This document shows, one piece after another, positions 1 through 14,539 of a DNA stretch of 64,000 nucleotides. A model generated the notes under the pieces. It did no database searches, had not been told where the DNA came from, and saw only the letters and a program-made list of their open reading frames with translations. Source of the DNA: Sinotaia quadrata (taxonomy: Eukaryota; Mollusca; Gastropoda; Architaenioglossa; Viviparidae); NCBI GenBank assembly GCA_028829895.1, contig CM054182.1:56342879-56406878 (forward strand), written 5' to 3'. A program made the translations under genes and the position numbers. Positions within the stretch are counted from its first letter, which is position 1. Each line of letters starts with the position of its first letter.

Positions 1-1018
1 AATGGTGCTATACGAGTATAGGACAAGCAATAAAAATGGTATTACCCTAAGAAACACATGCATTCGTCTCAAAACTATACTAATGAAATGCATCTGAAAG
101 CCAAGAAAGAAGCAGGCCGATAAAAGCATTTGAATTAAAACGTAAACATTCAATACCCCAGTTTATCTCATGCACTATTATTTGTCCCGTATTAGCAGGT
201 TTCCATAGCTACCGAGTGCTTCAAGGAAGGTGGTACACTCTCCCGCAATACACCACAAGGAAAAAGTCTTCTTGCACTGTTTTGACTGGATGAATGGAGG
301 TTGCTGCCTCCATCTAGTTCAATTCCATTGTAGTAATTTTTTTTTCTTCTTGTTCCTTTGATATCTCCTTTTTTCAGAAATTTTCTTTCCTTTCAATTGA
401 CAGGCATGCCATTTGTGAGGAAGAGAATGTTCAGAAGAGATATAGATTAAATGTCCGTAATTTGACACGTCACCACCGTATTGCAAGGAAAGCAGGGTGC
501 CCAAAGTGCAGTACTCCAGGCTATTTTCTCTCTTTTTCTTCAAGTGCTCATCGCGACTTCGACAAGGCCTGGCACGTCATTCAGCAGAAGAGGGAATTCA
601 CGAGAAAGAGAAGTAAAAAACAAGTATTCATCCAAGGTCATTTCAGGCCATTTGCTCTGAAGATGTTGGGGAAAGGTGAAGGGTGAATCACAAATAGCTC
701 TGCATTTGGCCAAGGTTACAAAATGCATAGTATGCCATCATAATTCCAGAGATATGTTAGTTCGTAAATCGTAATACATTAAAATAAATCATATTATTCA
801 CATCTAAATAATTCTGTTTTCAAACGTTATGAACTTATCGCTTGCTGTGTTTATAATTTAGCTCAACATAGATCGATTTGTCATGCAAAAGCTATCTATA
901 AGATAGACAGACACAGACAGCTAACTATTAATTAGATGCATGGGTTGGTATATGGTTGGACGGATATCTATGCTTAACTTTGATGTGTGAGAAAGGGGTT
1001 ATATATGCATAGTTATAA
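1..1018. other. AT-rich sequence, nothing recognised
   Basis: No repeat array and no recognisable gene. Short open frames at 319-543, 462-686 and 540-728 overlap on both strands and resemble no family; the 462-690 stretch is slightly GC-richer. Confidence 0.5.
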
Positions 1019-1080
1019 TTGTGTGTGTGTGTGTGCGTGCGTGTGTGTGTGTGTGCGTGCATGCGTGTGTGGATGGATGC
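1019..1080. repeat. (GT)n with GC interruptions
   Basis: Dinucleotide tract gtgtgtgtgtgtgtgcgtgc, with gcatgc-type interruptions. Confidence 0.95.
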
Positions 1081-1378
1081 ATGCATATATGAGTACGCTT
1101 TTACTCCTCTACAATTCTATTTTAGTACATGACTTACAAGTCAGATGGCATACACATCATTTGACTTACATTTCATTTGACTCACACAACGGCACCGTTG
1201 GCTCACATCGATTGACACACACAATTGACTTACACTTCAGGTGATTTGCACACACCAGAATGAGCTTTAAAATTATTTTTTAAATTAGAACAACTATAGA
1301 TATGCAGTTTTTAATATCATTCATATAATCTCATTTTTCCTCACAGAAACAATAAACAATAACTGTTTGATTAAATAT

Positions 1379-1755
1379 CAAACGCATTCCTTTTTCTTGT
1401 GACAAGCAGAAAAATAAAACAGTTACAAACGTATTCCTTTAACTTGTGACAAGCAGAAAAATAAAACAGTTACAAACGTATTCCTTTAACTTGTGACAAG
1501 CAGAATAATAAAACAGTTACAAACGTATTCCTTTAACTTGTGACATGCAGAATAAGGAAAATATTTCAGACCTATTCCTTTAACTTGTGACAAGCAGAAA
1601 AATAAAACAGTTACAAACGTATTCCTTTAACTTGTGACAAGCAGAATAATAATAAAATTTCAAACGTATTCCATTAACTTGTGAAATGCAGAGTAATATA
1701 ATAGTAAAATTGCAAAGGTATTTCTTTAACTTGTGACAAGCAGAATAATAATAAA
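1379..1755. repeat. 47-bp minisatellite, about 8 copies
   Basis: The unit contains cgtattcctttaacttgtga and caagcagaaaaataaaacag. Later copies are more diverged and carry small insertions (aataat). Flanking 1756-2435 is AT-rich without recognisable content. Confidence 0.92.
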
Positions 1756-2435
1756 CGAGATCTCCACTGGTAAAACATTTCGATTATTTATCCCTAGCAC
1801 AGTTAATATTCTGAAACAAAATACATTGTTTTTAAACCAATAGAATAATTATCTAAATTTATCTGTAGAAACTCTAAATCCAAGATTTAGAAACTATAAA
1901 TCCAAGATTTTACTGGGAAGCATCCTACGTCTTAGAATTTACTTCCTATAAAATCGTTTCTATGCGTTTAATCAAACGTCAGATCGAATACTATTTGCTT
2001 TGCTTCACTCCTATTCCCTCAAGGGACGTTCCTGGCTCCACCTTAAAAAAAATAGTCGGTAATCTTGCCATCCAATTCTCTCCAAATCCATCTCCCACCT
2101 ACACCACGTTCTGAAGTGAACGTTCTCTTCCTCTTCAGTTTTTTTTCTTTTTCTGGAATTGACAACACATTCCGTATGTCAGTCCTTTCTTTTGGTAATT
2201 ATTTCTTCTCTGCTTCACTTAATTGCTTTCATTACGTTAGTCAATGTTCTTTTTCAACTGAACAGGCTGCGTTTGTCTTCCTCACAGGAATGTAAAGCCC
2301 ACATCTCAAATCTCTTTCAGTAGGTTCAAAACTCTGTTTTAACAATATATATTTATATAGTGTTCTCTCCTCATAAAACTAATTTCTATACTTCTTTGTA
2401 CAACACATTTTCATACATTTTATATACTTGTGTGC

Positions 2436-2442
2436 GCACATA

Positions 2443-2521
<79 letters not shown>
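2436..2521. repeat. (CA)n microsatellite
   Basis: Uninterrupted CA run of roughly 75 bases preceded by acatacacatacac. Confidence 0.98.
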
Positions 2522-2522
<1 letters not shown>

Positions 2523-2649
2523 ACTACTTTTCACAATCTATCCTCAAACATTTTTACACCATATATGATTTTACTTTGTAAAACAAACTCTGTACATTTT
2601 TCTTCATCACATTCTCGCAACATAATATTCATTCTTTGTGAGCAAAAAG

Positions 2650-2985
2650 CTGTTTCATACCACCCTCTCCAGACCTCTCTAACAACACTCTCTTCAGACC
2701 TCTCTCACAACACTCTCTCCAGACCTCTCTAACAACACTCTCTTCAGACTTCTCTCACAACACTCTCCTGATCTCTATCTTAACTCTCTCCAGACCTCTC
2801 TCACAACACTCTCCTGATCTCTATCTTAACTCTCTCCAGACTTCTCTCACAACACTCTCCTGATCTCTATCTTAACTCTCTCCAGACTTCTCTCACAACA
2901 CTCTCCTGATCTCTATCTTAACTCTCTCCAGACTTCTCTCACAACACTCTCCTGATCTCTACCTTAACTCTCGTCAGACCTCAGT
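2650..2985. repeat. 46-bp minisatellite built from a CT-rich half unit
   Basis: About five 46-bp units (cctgatctctatcttaactc, ctccagacttctctcacaac) are preceded by copies of a shorter ancestral unit (cagacctctctaacaacact). Confidence 0.92.
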
Positions 2986-3010
2986 GCGTGTTTTGAATGT
3001 GTGCGTGTTC

Positions 3011-3012
<2 letters not shown>

Positions 3013-3104
<92 letters not shown>
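3013..3104. repeat. Compound (GT)n(GA)n microsatellite
   Basis: A GT run switches to a GA run at about 3067. Confidence 0.97.
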
Positions 3105-3109
<5 letters not shown>

Positions 3110-3299
3110 TGGCAAAAGTCACGTGTCTACACAGTTCAATAAGAAGTACAGTTAAGTATTATCTAAAAGAATAAAGTAAAATTAGTATTCAAAGAAACAA
3201 ATTTAAAATTATATGCAAAAAGCATGAATATATGACGTTAATAAGTAGTGAAGTAATAAGTGATAAGGGGTGGGTGGAGATCGATAACAGTTTAACGTC

Positions 3300-3449
3300 A
3301 CCCCTGGAACTGGCGTTGATCATTTCGTCGTAAGACGTTATCTGATCTGGAGTGCACCAGTAGGACCCCACGGCCTCACATTGCGTTCCGAGGTGGAGAG
3401 CAGGAGGAAGGTTTGATAAAGGTCGCACCAGTTTGGCGCACACCCTCAA
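3300..3449 (-). other. Possible coding exon of unknown identity (minus strand)
   Basis: This GC-richer stretch is open on the minus strand between a plausible acceptor (ggagggcag at 3450-3458 on the minus strand) and a weak possible donor near 3300 (ccagggGTGACG). The translation includes RVCAKLVRPLSNLPPALHLG and CEAVGSYWCTPDQITSYDE, with two spaced cysteines. I recognise no family. It could equally be a decayed transposon segment. Confidence 0.2.
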
Positions 3450-3739
3450 CTGCCCTCCGTCTGTGGGTATAATTTTAAGGGTGGGTTATATATGTTCAAG
3501 CATATTAATATGTATTCACAATTCTATGTGTGTATATACAGAGTGTCATCCAATCTTCGAAGTAAAGGACAAGGTCAACCAAATGTCAAGTGATATGGCT
3601 TGCTAAATAAATTTTGGCAAGCTAGCGGTTACATTTGGCAAGTTAAGTGACACATTGGATAGACTGAACGTTTGTCTAAGCCTAACCTGAATTCTGTATC
3701 TTAAAACATATGAATGTACATGCTAGGAGTGGTTAATTG

Positions 3740-4165
3740 TACTCTTTTGTCAATTTCAGACTGCTTTTCTTTTTTGTACGAGTGTTTTAGATATTTTGTA
3801 TTGTCTGTCAATTTTCTTCCTTGCATATCAATTTTAGCCTGTTTTTCTTCCTTGTATGTCAATTTTAGCATGTTTTTCTTGTATATCAATTTTATACTGT
3901 CTTTCCTTGTAGTGTGTCAATTTTAGATTGTTTTCTTTTGTTGTATTTAATTTTAGCCTGTTTATCTTCCTTGTATGTCAATTATATACTGTCTTTCCTT
4001 TAGTGTGTGAATTTTAGATTGTTTTCTTTTGTTGTATTTAATTTTTGACTGTTTTTCTTTCGATGTATGTCTCGTTTTGACTGTTTTACTTTTGTTGTAC
4101 ATCAATTTTTAACTGTTTTCTTTTGTTGTATATCACATTTTGACTTTTGCTTTTGTTGTATGTCA
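3740..4165. repeat. Diverged T-rich minisatellite (about 30-bp unit)
   Basis: Repeated ttgtatgtcaattttagcct followed by gtttttctt, with variable length and much divergence. Small open frames across it are products of the repeat. Confidence 0.8.
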
Positions 4166-4904
4166 CGTTTTGACCTTTCTGAAAACTGTTACTGAGGCAC
4201 TTTGGATTATTAAATGTCAAAAGTTCACCGCTGGCCTCAGATAATTAGCAAATACGAAGATTCTTCAACATGACCCATCAATCAGTGATTTATTTAACAG
4301 TAGTCGACTGACAAATTATTTCACTATCACTTAACAATGACTAGCTTTTTCCTAGTGCAGGGTAGAAGGAACAGCCATATTAAAAGTATATTTGTAAGTG
4401 GAATTCTTTTGCATTAATTTTAAAATTAATAGTCACTTCGTAGTTTGATCACTTTTGCAAGACTTTTATCTTACGTGGTATACCTATTACTAGGTTAATA
4501 TCGAGCAAGCTTATATTTCATTGTGCTTCTGTCTTGAGTCGATATGTGACCTCAGCAGACGGCCAACGAATGACGTGGGAATGCTAGCAACACAGATTTC
4601 GATATAGAGTTGGGTACGGTACATAAACGTTAAATCTTATGGGCATGCGCAGCCAAGTTTATGGAAGTAATAAATATATTGCTCTTCATTCTGTCTGACG
4701 CCTGTTTGCGTCAATAATTTTCCATCGTGGTTTTATCACAAAATTTATAAATAAGCCGCTTATTATTAGCAATTGTTCCAACGTTCCCAACTAACGTCAG
4801 CATTTTCAAACGTCGATTACCTTGCCGGCAACCTCAAGGGTCAAGGTTAAAAATAATTCTCACTTGTATGAAGTTGACAAGCATAACACGTTCTGATGCG
4901 TGCA

Positions 4905-4955
4905 CTACTTAGTTAATGAAGATAATCATTATTATTAATTAATCTTTCTGATAAA
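4905..4955 (+). repeat. Dispersed AT-rich repeat, partial copy A
   Basis: cacta-cttagttaatgaa followed by gataatcattattattaatt resembles the left half of copy D. The flanking 4166-5619 is otherwise unremarkable AT-rich sequence with one short duplicated motif (ggccagacagagagtatc, 5084 and 5102). Confidence 0.45.
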
Positions 4956-5621
4956 CAGCGAGCTGATTAAAGGACCGAAAACACCTTCTACTGAGACCCA
5001 TTCCTTACACCCCCATCCCGCTTGTCATTGCATGATATGGAAAGGTCAAGCAGTCTAGGAAGGCTTGTGTTCTCTCACACACTAGGCCAGACAGAGAGTA
5101 TCGGCCAGACAGAGAGTATCGGTAGATGAGTTCTTATTACTTTTGGAGAATTTCGTTATTGAAGTTAAAGTGGAGAGAGCGAGACAGCAGAGAGAACCAG
5201 TCAACGAATATAGATTTAATAACCAATTATTGATGACACAAGGCTATTCAAAAGATGACAATTAACGACTCGCTGATTCCTCTTTCGTTAACATCAAGAT
5301 TTGCAACAAACAAACAAACATTCTCGATTTTGTCCAAAGTAGTTAAGCTGGAGTCTTGTGTCTGAACTCTATTGTTGAATTTATAGCTTTGATTTGACAG
5401 ATAGACAAAAATATTTCAAAGGTAAAAACAAGGTAATAACACTAGTAACTCTTCACGTGATTTTCATATTTTTCTTTTACTGCCTCCATGCAGTCTGATA
5501 GGCCTAAATTAACATAATCCACATGAAAAGGCAACATATATAAATATATAAATATCATTATAATAAAAATCCAATGAAATTCCCTTATCGCTCACTGCCT
5601 CTTGCTCATTAAAATCGTAAC

Positions 5622-5765
5622 ACTACTATCCATCTATCTATCTATCTATCTATCTATCCATCTATCTGTCCATCCAACCATCTATCCATCTATCCCTCCA
5701 TCTGTCTATCTATCTGTCTGTCTGTCTGTCTGTCTATCAATCTATCTATCTGTCTATCTCTCCCC
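5622..5765. repeat. (CTAT)n/(CTGT)n microsatellite
   Basis: Imperfect tetranucleotide tract of ctat, ctgt and catc units. Following 5771-6318 is unremarkable. Confidence 0.95.
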
Positions 5766-6318
5766 TTCTCTATATTTAGCTATCTATTTTGTATTTACCT
5801 AACTATTTAATATATATGTATGTATATAATAATAATATTATTAAATCTGCTTAATGTAAAAGCCTGTGTAAGACTATTGCATTCATATTTCAAGCAAGCA
5901 ATCTACAAAATAACATAAATCACTCAATACTACAAGTTAGCAAGTGAAATCAAACAGTACGAGTAACAAATTTTAAAAGTGCAGAATACGGAGAAAGAAG
6001 CCATTTCCAAGGGAAGTAATGTGAGCTCTTGAGACCAAGGCTAACTCCCCTTGAGCATTTCCTAGCTGCTTGCCATAACGGGTGTTCGGTACTATCGCAA
6101 CGTCCTGATTAGATGTCGAGACAACGTTCAGCAAAAAGGCGAGAAGCGATGAAAAATTGCCAGGATGTGGTTGGTACTGAAAATAATACAGCGTCTGTGA
6201 CCTGACGGCACTGGTCCACTATGCAAGCATTCACAGTATTTTATATATTAAGTGCCTAAAAATATGAAATGAATTTAATAAACATGTAAATATACATAAT
6301 GTATATTACAACATATAC

Positions 6319-6605
<287 letters not shown>

Positions 6606-6839
6606 GTCATTGATCAAACTCGCTGATCATTTGCATTATAAAGAGAACCGTGAGAGATCACTTGAATTTCACATTTCGTCAGAAACAGAAAGCGATACTT
6701 AACTTCCACTTTCCTAAAGTTGGCATTACTAGGAACTTTTTGTTCCCATCTCGTAAATCCTCTTGCTGGTTTTACAAGTGGATTTACTAGTAACAGTGAT
6801 TGAAATAAGCAGTTAAAATAGCGTTTCAATCACTCGTAC

Positions 6840-8190
6840 AATGTTTAAGAACGACTTAAATGGAGAGAGAAACCGAAATAAGAACCATAATTCTTGCCTA
6901 TTGTGATATAATACTGTCATCATGAAAAGAAGCAATAATATGAATTTATAAGAAGCACTTGATTAAAACAAAACCAGAAAAATAGAACACGAATGTATGT
7001 TGATAATTACGAAATCAATAACGATCTTGTGACCAAACACAAAATGAGGAAATAAGACTCGAAATAAAAGCAAATGCTAGGAAAGTAATTCAGAAAGTTA
7101 ATAGAAATAAAGATTAAGAATAATAACAAGACCAATAAAAGATTTTTTGCATAAGAGTGTCATAGTTACTCTGACTATATCTTGTGCCTATGAAGTTTGG
7201 GCCGCGCTTCATAGTAAACGCTGTGACACCTCCCACTCGGAGGCGGCCGATAGTGAACGGTTTTCGGGTGCGCAACAAGTTGGAGCTCTAGTGCTCCTCG
7301 CGCTACTCGGATTAACCACCAAGGAAGTCCCTCTAGCTAGCCACACCAAACCCACTACTTGACGAGGGCACCTTGAGTACCCCATCTCGGGCACCATAAT
7401 CTCCTCTACCCCGATGATTTTGTAACGGAACGGGGTTAGGGTTATTGGTTTTCGGACTTTTCAGCCCTACTCGCTTCGGAACCAGCAATTGGGAGACCTT
7501 ACGGTCCCTTTACCTCCCAACCTTTCCAATTCAAGCCGAATCTGTATAATTAACAAGATTATAAACGAAAGCCAAGAAATAACGACATTGAAAACATCAA
7601 TACAACGACCAAAAGTGAGTCTGGGAGACGACAAGAACAAGAAAGATTCAAGAATAAGAACAAGAATTGTAAATGGAAAGAGAAAGAAATAAAACAAATA
7701 AAAGTAAAGGACACAATTAAGCAAAACTAAGAAAAGGAAATCATACAGCCAAGAACAAAATACAATTAAAATGTCATTATTAATGAGAAACAGGCAAAAC
7801 ATACAGCCAAGAACAAAATACAATTAAAATGTCATTATTAATGAGAAACAGGCAAAACATACAGCCAAGAACAAAATACAATTAAAATGTCATTATTAAT
7901 GAGAAACAGGCAAAACATACAGCCAAGAACAAAATACAATTAAAATGTCATTATTAATGAGAAACAGGCAAAACATACAGCCAAGAACAAAATACAATTA
8001 AAATGTTATTATTAACGAGAAACAGGCAAAAGGACGAGACTAAAACAAAATACGAAAGTTATTGAAAACAAGAAGAAAAATGAAGCGGTAAAAGACAAGT
8101 GCAAAGAAGAGCGAGCAATAATGGGAAGGAACAAGTACAAAAATTATACAAAATTGAAACTAGAAAATAAAATCTTGTGAACGCTAACTG
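6840..8190. other. A-rich strand-asymmetric region with a GC-rich insert
   Basis: The plus strand is strikingly rich in A with few T (aagaa, acaagaac, aaacaggc motifs) from about 6840 to 8190. It is broken at 7195-7520 by a GC-rich block (tgacacctcccactcggagg; gaacggggttagggttattg). No gene is recognised in either part. Confidence 0.6.
7744..8032. repeat. 58-bp minisatellite, 5 copies
   Basis: Nearly identical units beginning acagccaagaacaaaataca and containing cattattaatgagaaacagg. 8033-9110 has no recognisable feature. Confidence 0.96.
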
Positions 8191-9111
8191 AAAGTAGAGG
8201 TGAACAGTGCACAAACCTACTTTCTGTTAAAAATGGCTTTAGGTACAGAAAAAAAATGTATTTTTTAATTCTCCTTTTCTGATCTGTCATCCTTTCCATG
8301 ATCCTAAAGTAGATATATACAGATTACTGCCTCAGTGTATGCATTCGTCTATCATTTTTGTATTAGTTATCGATTACAAGTGTACTTTTTGTTTGTAATT
8401 CTGAAGAAAAGAAACAAGTGTGTGTGTGGATTGTGCGCATATACTGTTATTTGTGTATATCCAAATGTTTATATTGTAAGAATAAGGTTTGTGTGCTATT
8501 TTAAATCGAATGTAAAGCATTGTTTTGCTGTTTGCCTTTTGTGTGATTCTATTATACGTCTTACAAAAATGTTTTATACAAAGATGGATTTTAAAATGTC
8601 TTATTTTAAGACGAATGATAAGTATTTATGAATGTGTGTGTTCACAAAACGTTTTAAGGTGCATGCATGCATGCGTGAGTGTGATTGTAGATGGTTGTTG
8701 GTGAGTGGGTTTGCCTTTGCAAAAATCGAATAAATAAAGTCTTATTAATGGCAACTAGAATATGAAGGAATATGGTACAACTCTGTCTTTGGTATTATAA
8801 ACAATGTTAGAGTAGAGACTATTAAAGCAAGTAACTGTATCCCCCAAATATTCATTCATGAACAACTGGAATGTTACCTGAAAGTTTCATTGGTTCCCTG
8901 GACAACGGATGACTAGAATTTTGTCGAAAATAAAAATGTGCATGAATACATGCCAATGGAAAGGAAAATGGTCCTCTGCCTAATATAATACAGAAGACAT
9001 TCCATAAACTGACCAAAATGTTTTTATGTAGGCTTATGCTGATAAATGACTGGATTGTTACTTTATCCAGGTCATAACTGAAATAATACTGGTACAATAG
9101 AGTCTTGATTT

Positions 9112-9405
9112 TATGTAAAACATCAAACAGGAGTGTATACCAAATGGAGGAGTCTTGTCTTTATTTAAAACATTAAACACCAGCGTATACCAAATGTTAA
9201 GTCTTGTCTTTATTTAAAACATTAAACATCATTGTATACCAAATGGTGGAGTCTTGTCTTTATTTAAAACATAAAACACCAGCGTATACCAAATGGTGGA
9301 GTCTTGTCTCTATTTAAAACATCAAGCACCAGTGTATACCAAATGGTGGAGTCTTGTCTCTATTTAAAACATAAAACACCAGTGTATATCTAATGGTGGA
9401 GTCTT
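9112..9405. repeat. 50-bp minisatellite, 6 copies
   Basis: Units contain gtataccaaatggtggagtc and ttgtctttatttaaaacat. 9406-10049 is unremarkable. Confidence 0.94.
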
Positions 9406-10049
9406 GAAACTTGACAGTCTCTCCAAAAACAAGGACTTTAATTATAGCCAGTCACATTGCATAACTATTAAAATATTAAAATATAAAAATTCAGACAATG
9501 AAAGATGTACTGATATGAAAGTTAAAGGCTGTATACATGTTAAGTCTAGTCATTTAAGTTATAAGGGAAGGCAGACTGGGTGCTTTTCAGTTGAAGTCCA
9601 GTGTAGGGCAAACGGAAATAATTAAAATAAATTATAACATGTAAATCTGACCCTGACTTCCAGTAGTGAATAAACTTCAGTATCAATGGGAAATTGGGAG
9701 TGAAACTAGCAAATCTTAGCCACAGGTAAGAATTAGCAGTAGCATATTTTGTCATGATTGGGTAGGCGTGGAAAAATACCTTGACCCATGTATCAAGATG
9801 TGTTGTAGGCTTCAAGTGACAAAGGTAATAATATAGATTGAAGAGGACATTTAAATTAACTCACTTCGCAGCTATCGTATCTATAGCCAGAAGCATCTTC
9901 TTGGCTGGGCTGTGAGAGAAGTTTCTAAAGCAGAACATGTTTTTTTCTATGGACTTTGAGACACAGCATGCAACAATAATGCAGATAAATGTGAATTTAC
10001 ATCTATGTCATTACTCATGTACTATGTAATTGCAAGTGTCAGTGCTACC

Positions 10050-10580
10050 TTAATGAGTGCTCACATTATGTAAATGTAACTTTATGGGTTCATGAGTAAT
10101 CCATGAAAATCTAACTATGTGGGTACATGTGTAATCAATGAGTGTAACTTTGTAGGTGTAGGTGTAATCCATGTAAATGTAACTTTGTGGGTGCATGTGT
10201 AATCCTTGAAATGTAAATTTGTGGGTGCATATATAATCCATGAAAAGGTAAATTTGTGGGTGCATGTGTAATCCATAAAAATGTAACTTTGTGGTTACAC
10301 ATGCAATCCATGAAAATATATCTTCGTAGGGGCACATATTATCCATGCAAATGTACCTTTGTGTGTGCATGTTTAATCCATAAAAATGTAACTGTGTGGT
10401 GTACGTTTAATTCATGAAAATGTATCTTTGTGGGTGCATGTGTAATCCATGAAAATATAACATTGTGGATGCACATGTAATCCATAAAATATAACTTTGT
10501 GGGTACACATGTAATCCATAAAATATAACTTTGTGGGTACACATGTAATCCATGAAATGTATCTTTATTAATTCACATGT
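10050..10580. repeat. 34-36 bp minisatellite, about 15 copies
   Basis: Units contain aatgtaactttgtgggtgca and tgtgtaatccatgaa. Open minus-strand frames (WITHAPTKLHF-like) follow the unit phase and are not genes. A GC-richer stretch follows at 10640-10870, open in several frames, with no recognised identity. Confidence 0.92.
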
Positions 10581-11314
10581 ATGCCATGTAAGTCTATCCA
10601 TAAGTATCGTGTCCACTAATGATCATTTTTTTACAAAAGTTGCTTTATCTAACAGGTGCATACCTACCCCAAGTAAATGGGCCTCTATGCTTTTCACAAA
10701 TACTCCTTGTAAATATGCCCTTAAGCAGTGCGCGAACGACAGCCTTCAGACTGCAAGCTTTATCGATTTCACTACCAGTGCAAGCCGGCAAGGACTGGCC
10801 CAGGGCATACAACACTGGAGGAAGTGGCAAGTGATACATTTTCGCTTGACAAATCTGACTTAAATTGGCATTGTATGCACAAATAACAAACAATGCAACA
10901 ATAAAATTAGCGTTTTGACAAAAATGCTGTTTTTGATTTTAATAAAAACATTTAAAACTGCTATCTTTATTTGTGTTCCGATATAAGACTTCGCTTTCTA
11001 TATTTATCAGTAACTCAACTACAATTGAACTTGGATAGAGATATAGGCCTATTTAAATATGTCGGTCTGGGCTTAATACGATATCTGTAATAACCAGGCA
11101 TATAATCTCTTTCAGGGACATTCCTTGTTACAGAAGATCGATTTGCTTCTCACGTGATTTGTCACGGAAGTACGTTAAAGTAGGCATCACGTGGTTCTTA
11201 CAATTCGAATCGTCCAAAATAAATTATCCCCGAATCAGAACAATGCTCAACAAGTTTTAATGTATCACGATAAACATTACAGTTAATTGGTATCGATAGA
11301 ATTCAGACAAGCAA

Positions 11315-11572
<258 letters not shown>

Positions 11573-12293
11573 TTTTTTTCTAGATTTACAAATAAGATAT
11601 AAGAAACGCAAGTCAGATTGATTTTATGTCGTGAAAAGAATTATTTATTTAGCACAAAACATTACTACACACAAGTGCAGACGTACTTAAAGGTGAAGGT
11701 CTCATCCAATGTCACTAGAACATACAAAGTGGAAATAAATAATACAGCCAAGCCAGGATGTTTAGTTCTCTATGGTTTCTCTGTGTACAAATTTCGTTAA
11801 CTATACTGCCCAAACCAAACACTCTTTAGTATATGTTAACTGTATAATTATGTGCATAGTTGTTTGAATGTAGACATGGAATATAATTAATTACATAAAT
11901 ATTCGATTGTAGAGATGGGGATGACAATGAATTTAACAACCATGTATATGACAACTTACTTATAGGCAACTGCACAAAATTTCACTTGCAGTTTCTTCGC
12001 ACACTGTAATTCTAAATTATATAGCACGATTATGTATATACCTTCTACAGTATTTTTAAATTGTAATCACTTTCCAATAGTCTGGATCGTTTTAAAACAG
12101 TGACTACAGGTAAGAAAGAAAAATCTTTTTGTAAGGTATTTTTATATCATATTTATTTCACTGCTATCTCAAATTTATTTTATCCACATTGCTGATTCTT
12201 TCATTTCGGGTTTGTTTAGTTTTTTCACCAATGTTAAGTATTGTAGATGAATATGCTTTTATAGCAGTTACTATGAGAAGACATTTTAAATCT

Positions 12294-12516
<223 letters not shown>

Positions 12517-12974
12517 CTTTGGCTTTTGTCTCTCGAAGATAGAATGTTATGAAGCGTTGTAGTGAAACAAGATTAGACGAAAATAACATAGTCATTTCTA
12601 AGACCTTTATCGAAATAAAAGAAAGGCCAATATATTGAGTTTCATTTTTACCCATTTACAGATAATGAAATTGCACGAGTGTGTGGGCGGAACTCGTGCT
12701 GTCGGAATGTGGGGAAGGCTTAGAGTTTGTGGAAGCTGTGCTCGAGAACACGGTCGGTTGATTTTTGCCAGTACAGTAAGTTTCTTCATGCCACAGGTCA
12801 TCGAGTCTTGAAAGATATCCGTCTCCATTTCAGTGGAGCAGCGAAATAAAGTCAATAAAATAGTAGGCAATTTGGGGGTGTATTAAAGAATTTATAGTTG
12901 GGAGATGTATATGATAATCCTTCAACAAGTTTGTTGCTTGGTTGTGTTCTCTGATTACCTCTGTGCCCCTGTGC

Positions 12975-12986
12975 ATACACACACAC

Positions 12987-13047
<61 letters not shown>

Positions 13048-13172
13048 ATACCCACACACACAACCACACACACATACATGCATGCACACACATACCTTAC
13101 ACACACATACCCACACACATACACACACACACGTGCATGCACACACACACACAAACAAACAAACAAACAAAC
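12975..13172. repeat. Interrupted (CA)n with (CAAA)n end
   Basis: CA tracts with cataca, cccaca and tgcatg interruptions, ending in caaacaaacaaacaaacaaa. Confidence 0.97.
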
Positions 13173-13611
13173 ACTCATCGAGTGACTACAGTATCTAAGT
13201 ACTCAAAATGTCCTCTTTCTAGGTAAAATAATTTCTCTGAAGTAAGCGGGCTACATCTCAAGAGATAACTGATAACCATCGACTGCAAGTATTACTCTTC
13301 CACGTTTTGTTTACATGGCTTCCCATTGGGACAATTCTGAGTCCTCTTTCATTCTTTTCTTAACGGTTCGCTCCATTGGGACACTTCTGACTCTTCTTTA
13401 ATTTGTTTTTTAGTGGTTCATCCCATTTGGACTTGCATTACTTCCGTCTTCATCGGCACTGATTAAAAGTGAAAGTTGCAAGATAATATCACACTGTACT
13501 AGCAAAGAAACAAACCTAGTTTACAACTGCTTCCTGCTTTCTCCGAAAAAAGCTATCGACATTTACTCGTCAAAGAGTGCTACCTGGAAATAACGGTTCT
13601 CACATTGGCTT

Positions 13612-14100
13612 ATTGACATCACACACTACTATATACGAATAAAGCTACCTATATTTCATCCTTGACATCAAGCACTACTAACATGGAAATAAAGCTACCT
13701 ATATTTCATCCTTGACATCAAGCACTACTAACATGGAAATAAAGCTACCTATATTTCATCCTTGACATCAAGCACTACTAACATGGAAATAAAGCTACAT
13801 ATATTTCATCCTTGACATCAAGCACTACTAACATGGAAATAAAGCTACCTATATTTCATCCTTGACATCAAGCACTACTAACATGGAAATAAAGCTACCT
13901 ATATTTCATCCTTGACATCAAGCACTACTAACATGGAAATAAAGCTACCTATATTTCATCCTTGACATCAAGCACTACTAACATGGAAATAAAGCTACCT
14001 ATATTTCATCCTTGACATCAAGCACTACTAACATGGAAATAAAGCTACCTATATTTCATCCTTGACATCAAGCACTACTAACATGGAAATAAAGATACTT
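13612..14100. repeat. 50-bp minisatellite, about 9 copies
   Basis: Very homogeneous units (cttgacatcaagcactacta; acatggaaataaagctacct). The edge copies are diverged. Downstream, two TGACGTCA motifs occur at 14113-14120 and 14315-14322. Confidence 0.96.
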
Positions 14101-14539
14101 ACGTTTATTCACTGACGTCACAGTTACTTAAGAATAAACCTACCTTCAGTTGCTCAAACAGTGGTACTCGAGATAATATCACCTACCTTTGCTTGCTGAT
14201 ATTTGGAAATAATGGTGCCCACATTTTTCTCGCTGATATAAAACAGCTACCTATGTTTGCTCACTGCTGCGAAAGAGTATTATCAAAAATATCAATTTAA
14301 CTACATATGTTCACTGACGTCAGACAGTCTATCTAAAAATGAATGAAGCTAATGCCATTTGCTTTCTGAATGAAAAGTGGTTCTCTATTGGATTGTTGAT
14401 ACTGCTTCACACACAAATTTATCTTTAAAACATACTTCATAATCCAGCACAATACACAGATATAATAATAATGGAGATTGGGATTTATTTACTTAATTAC
14501 ATTTTTCGAGATCTAAGTGTTTACAAACATGGCCTCTAA

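Noticed and set aside
7431..7448. Telomere-like GGGGTTAGGGTTATTGG
   Set aside because: Only about one and a half TTAGGG units; not a telomeric tract.
10640..10870. GC-richer segment open in three frames
   Set aside because: No frame shows family resemblance, no splice boundaries are convincing, and no inverted ends can be defined.
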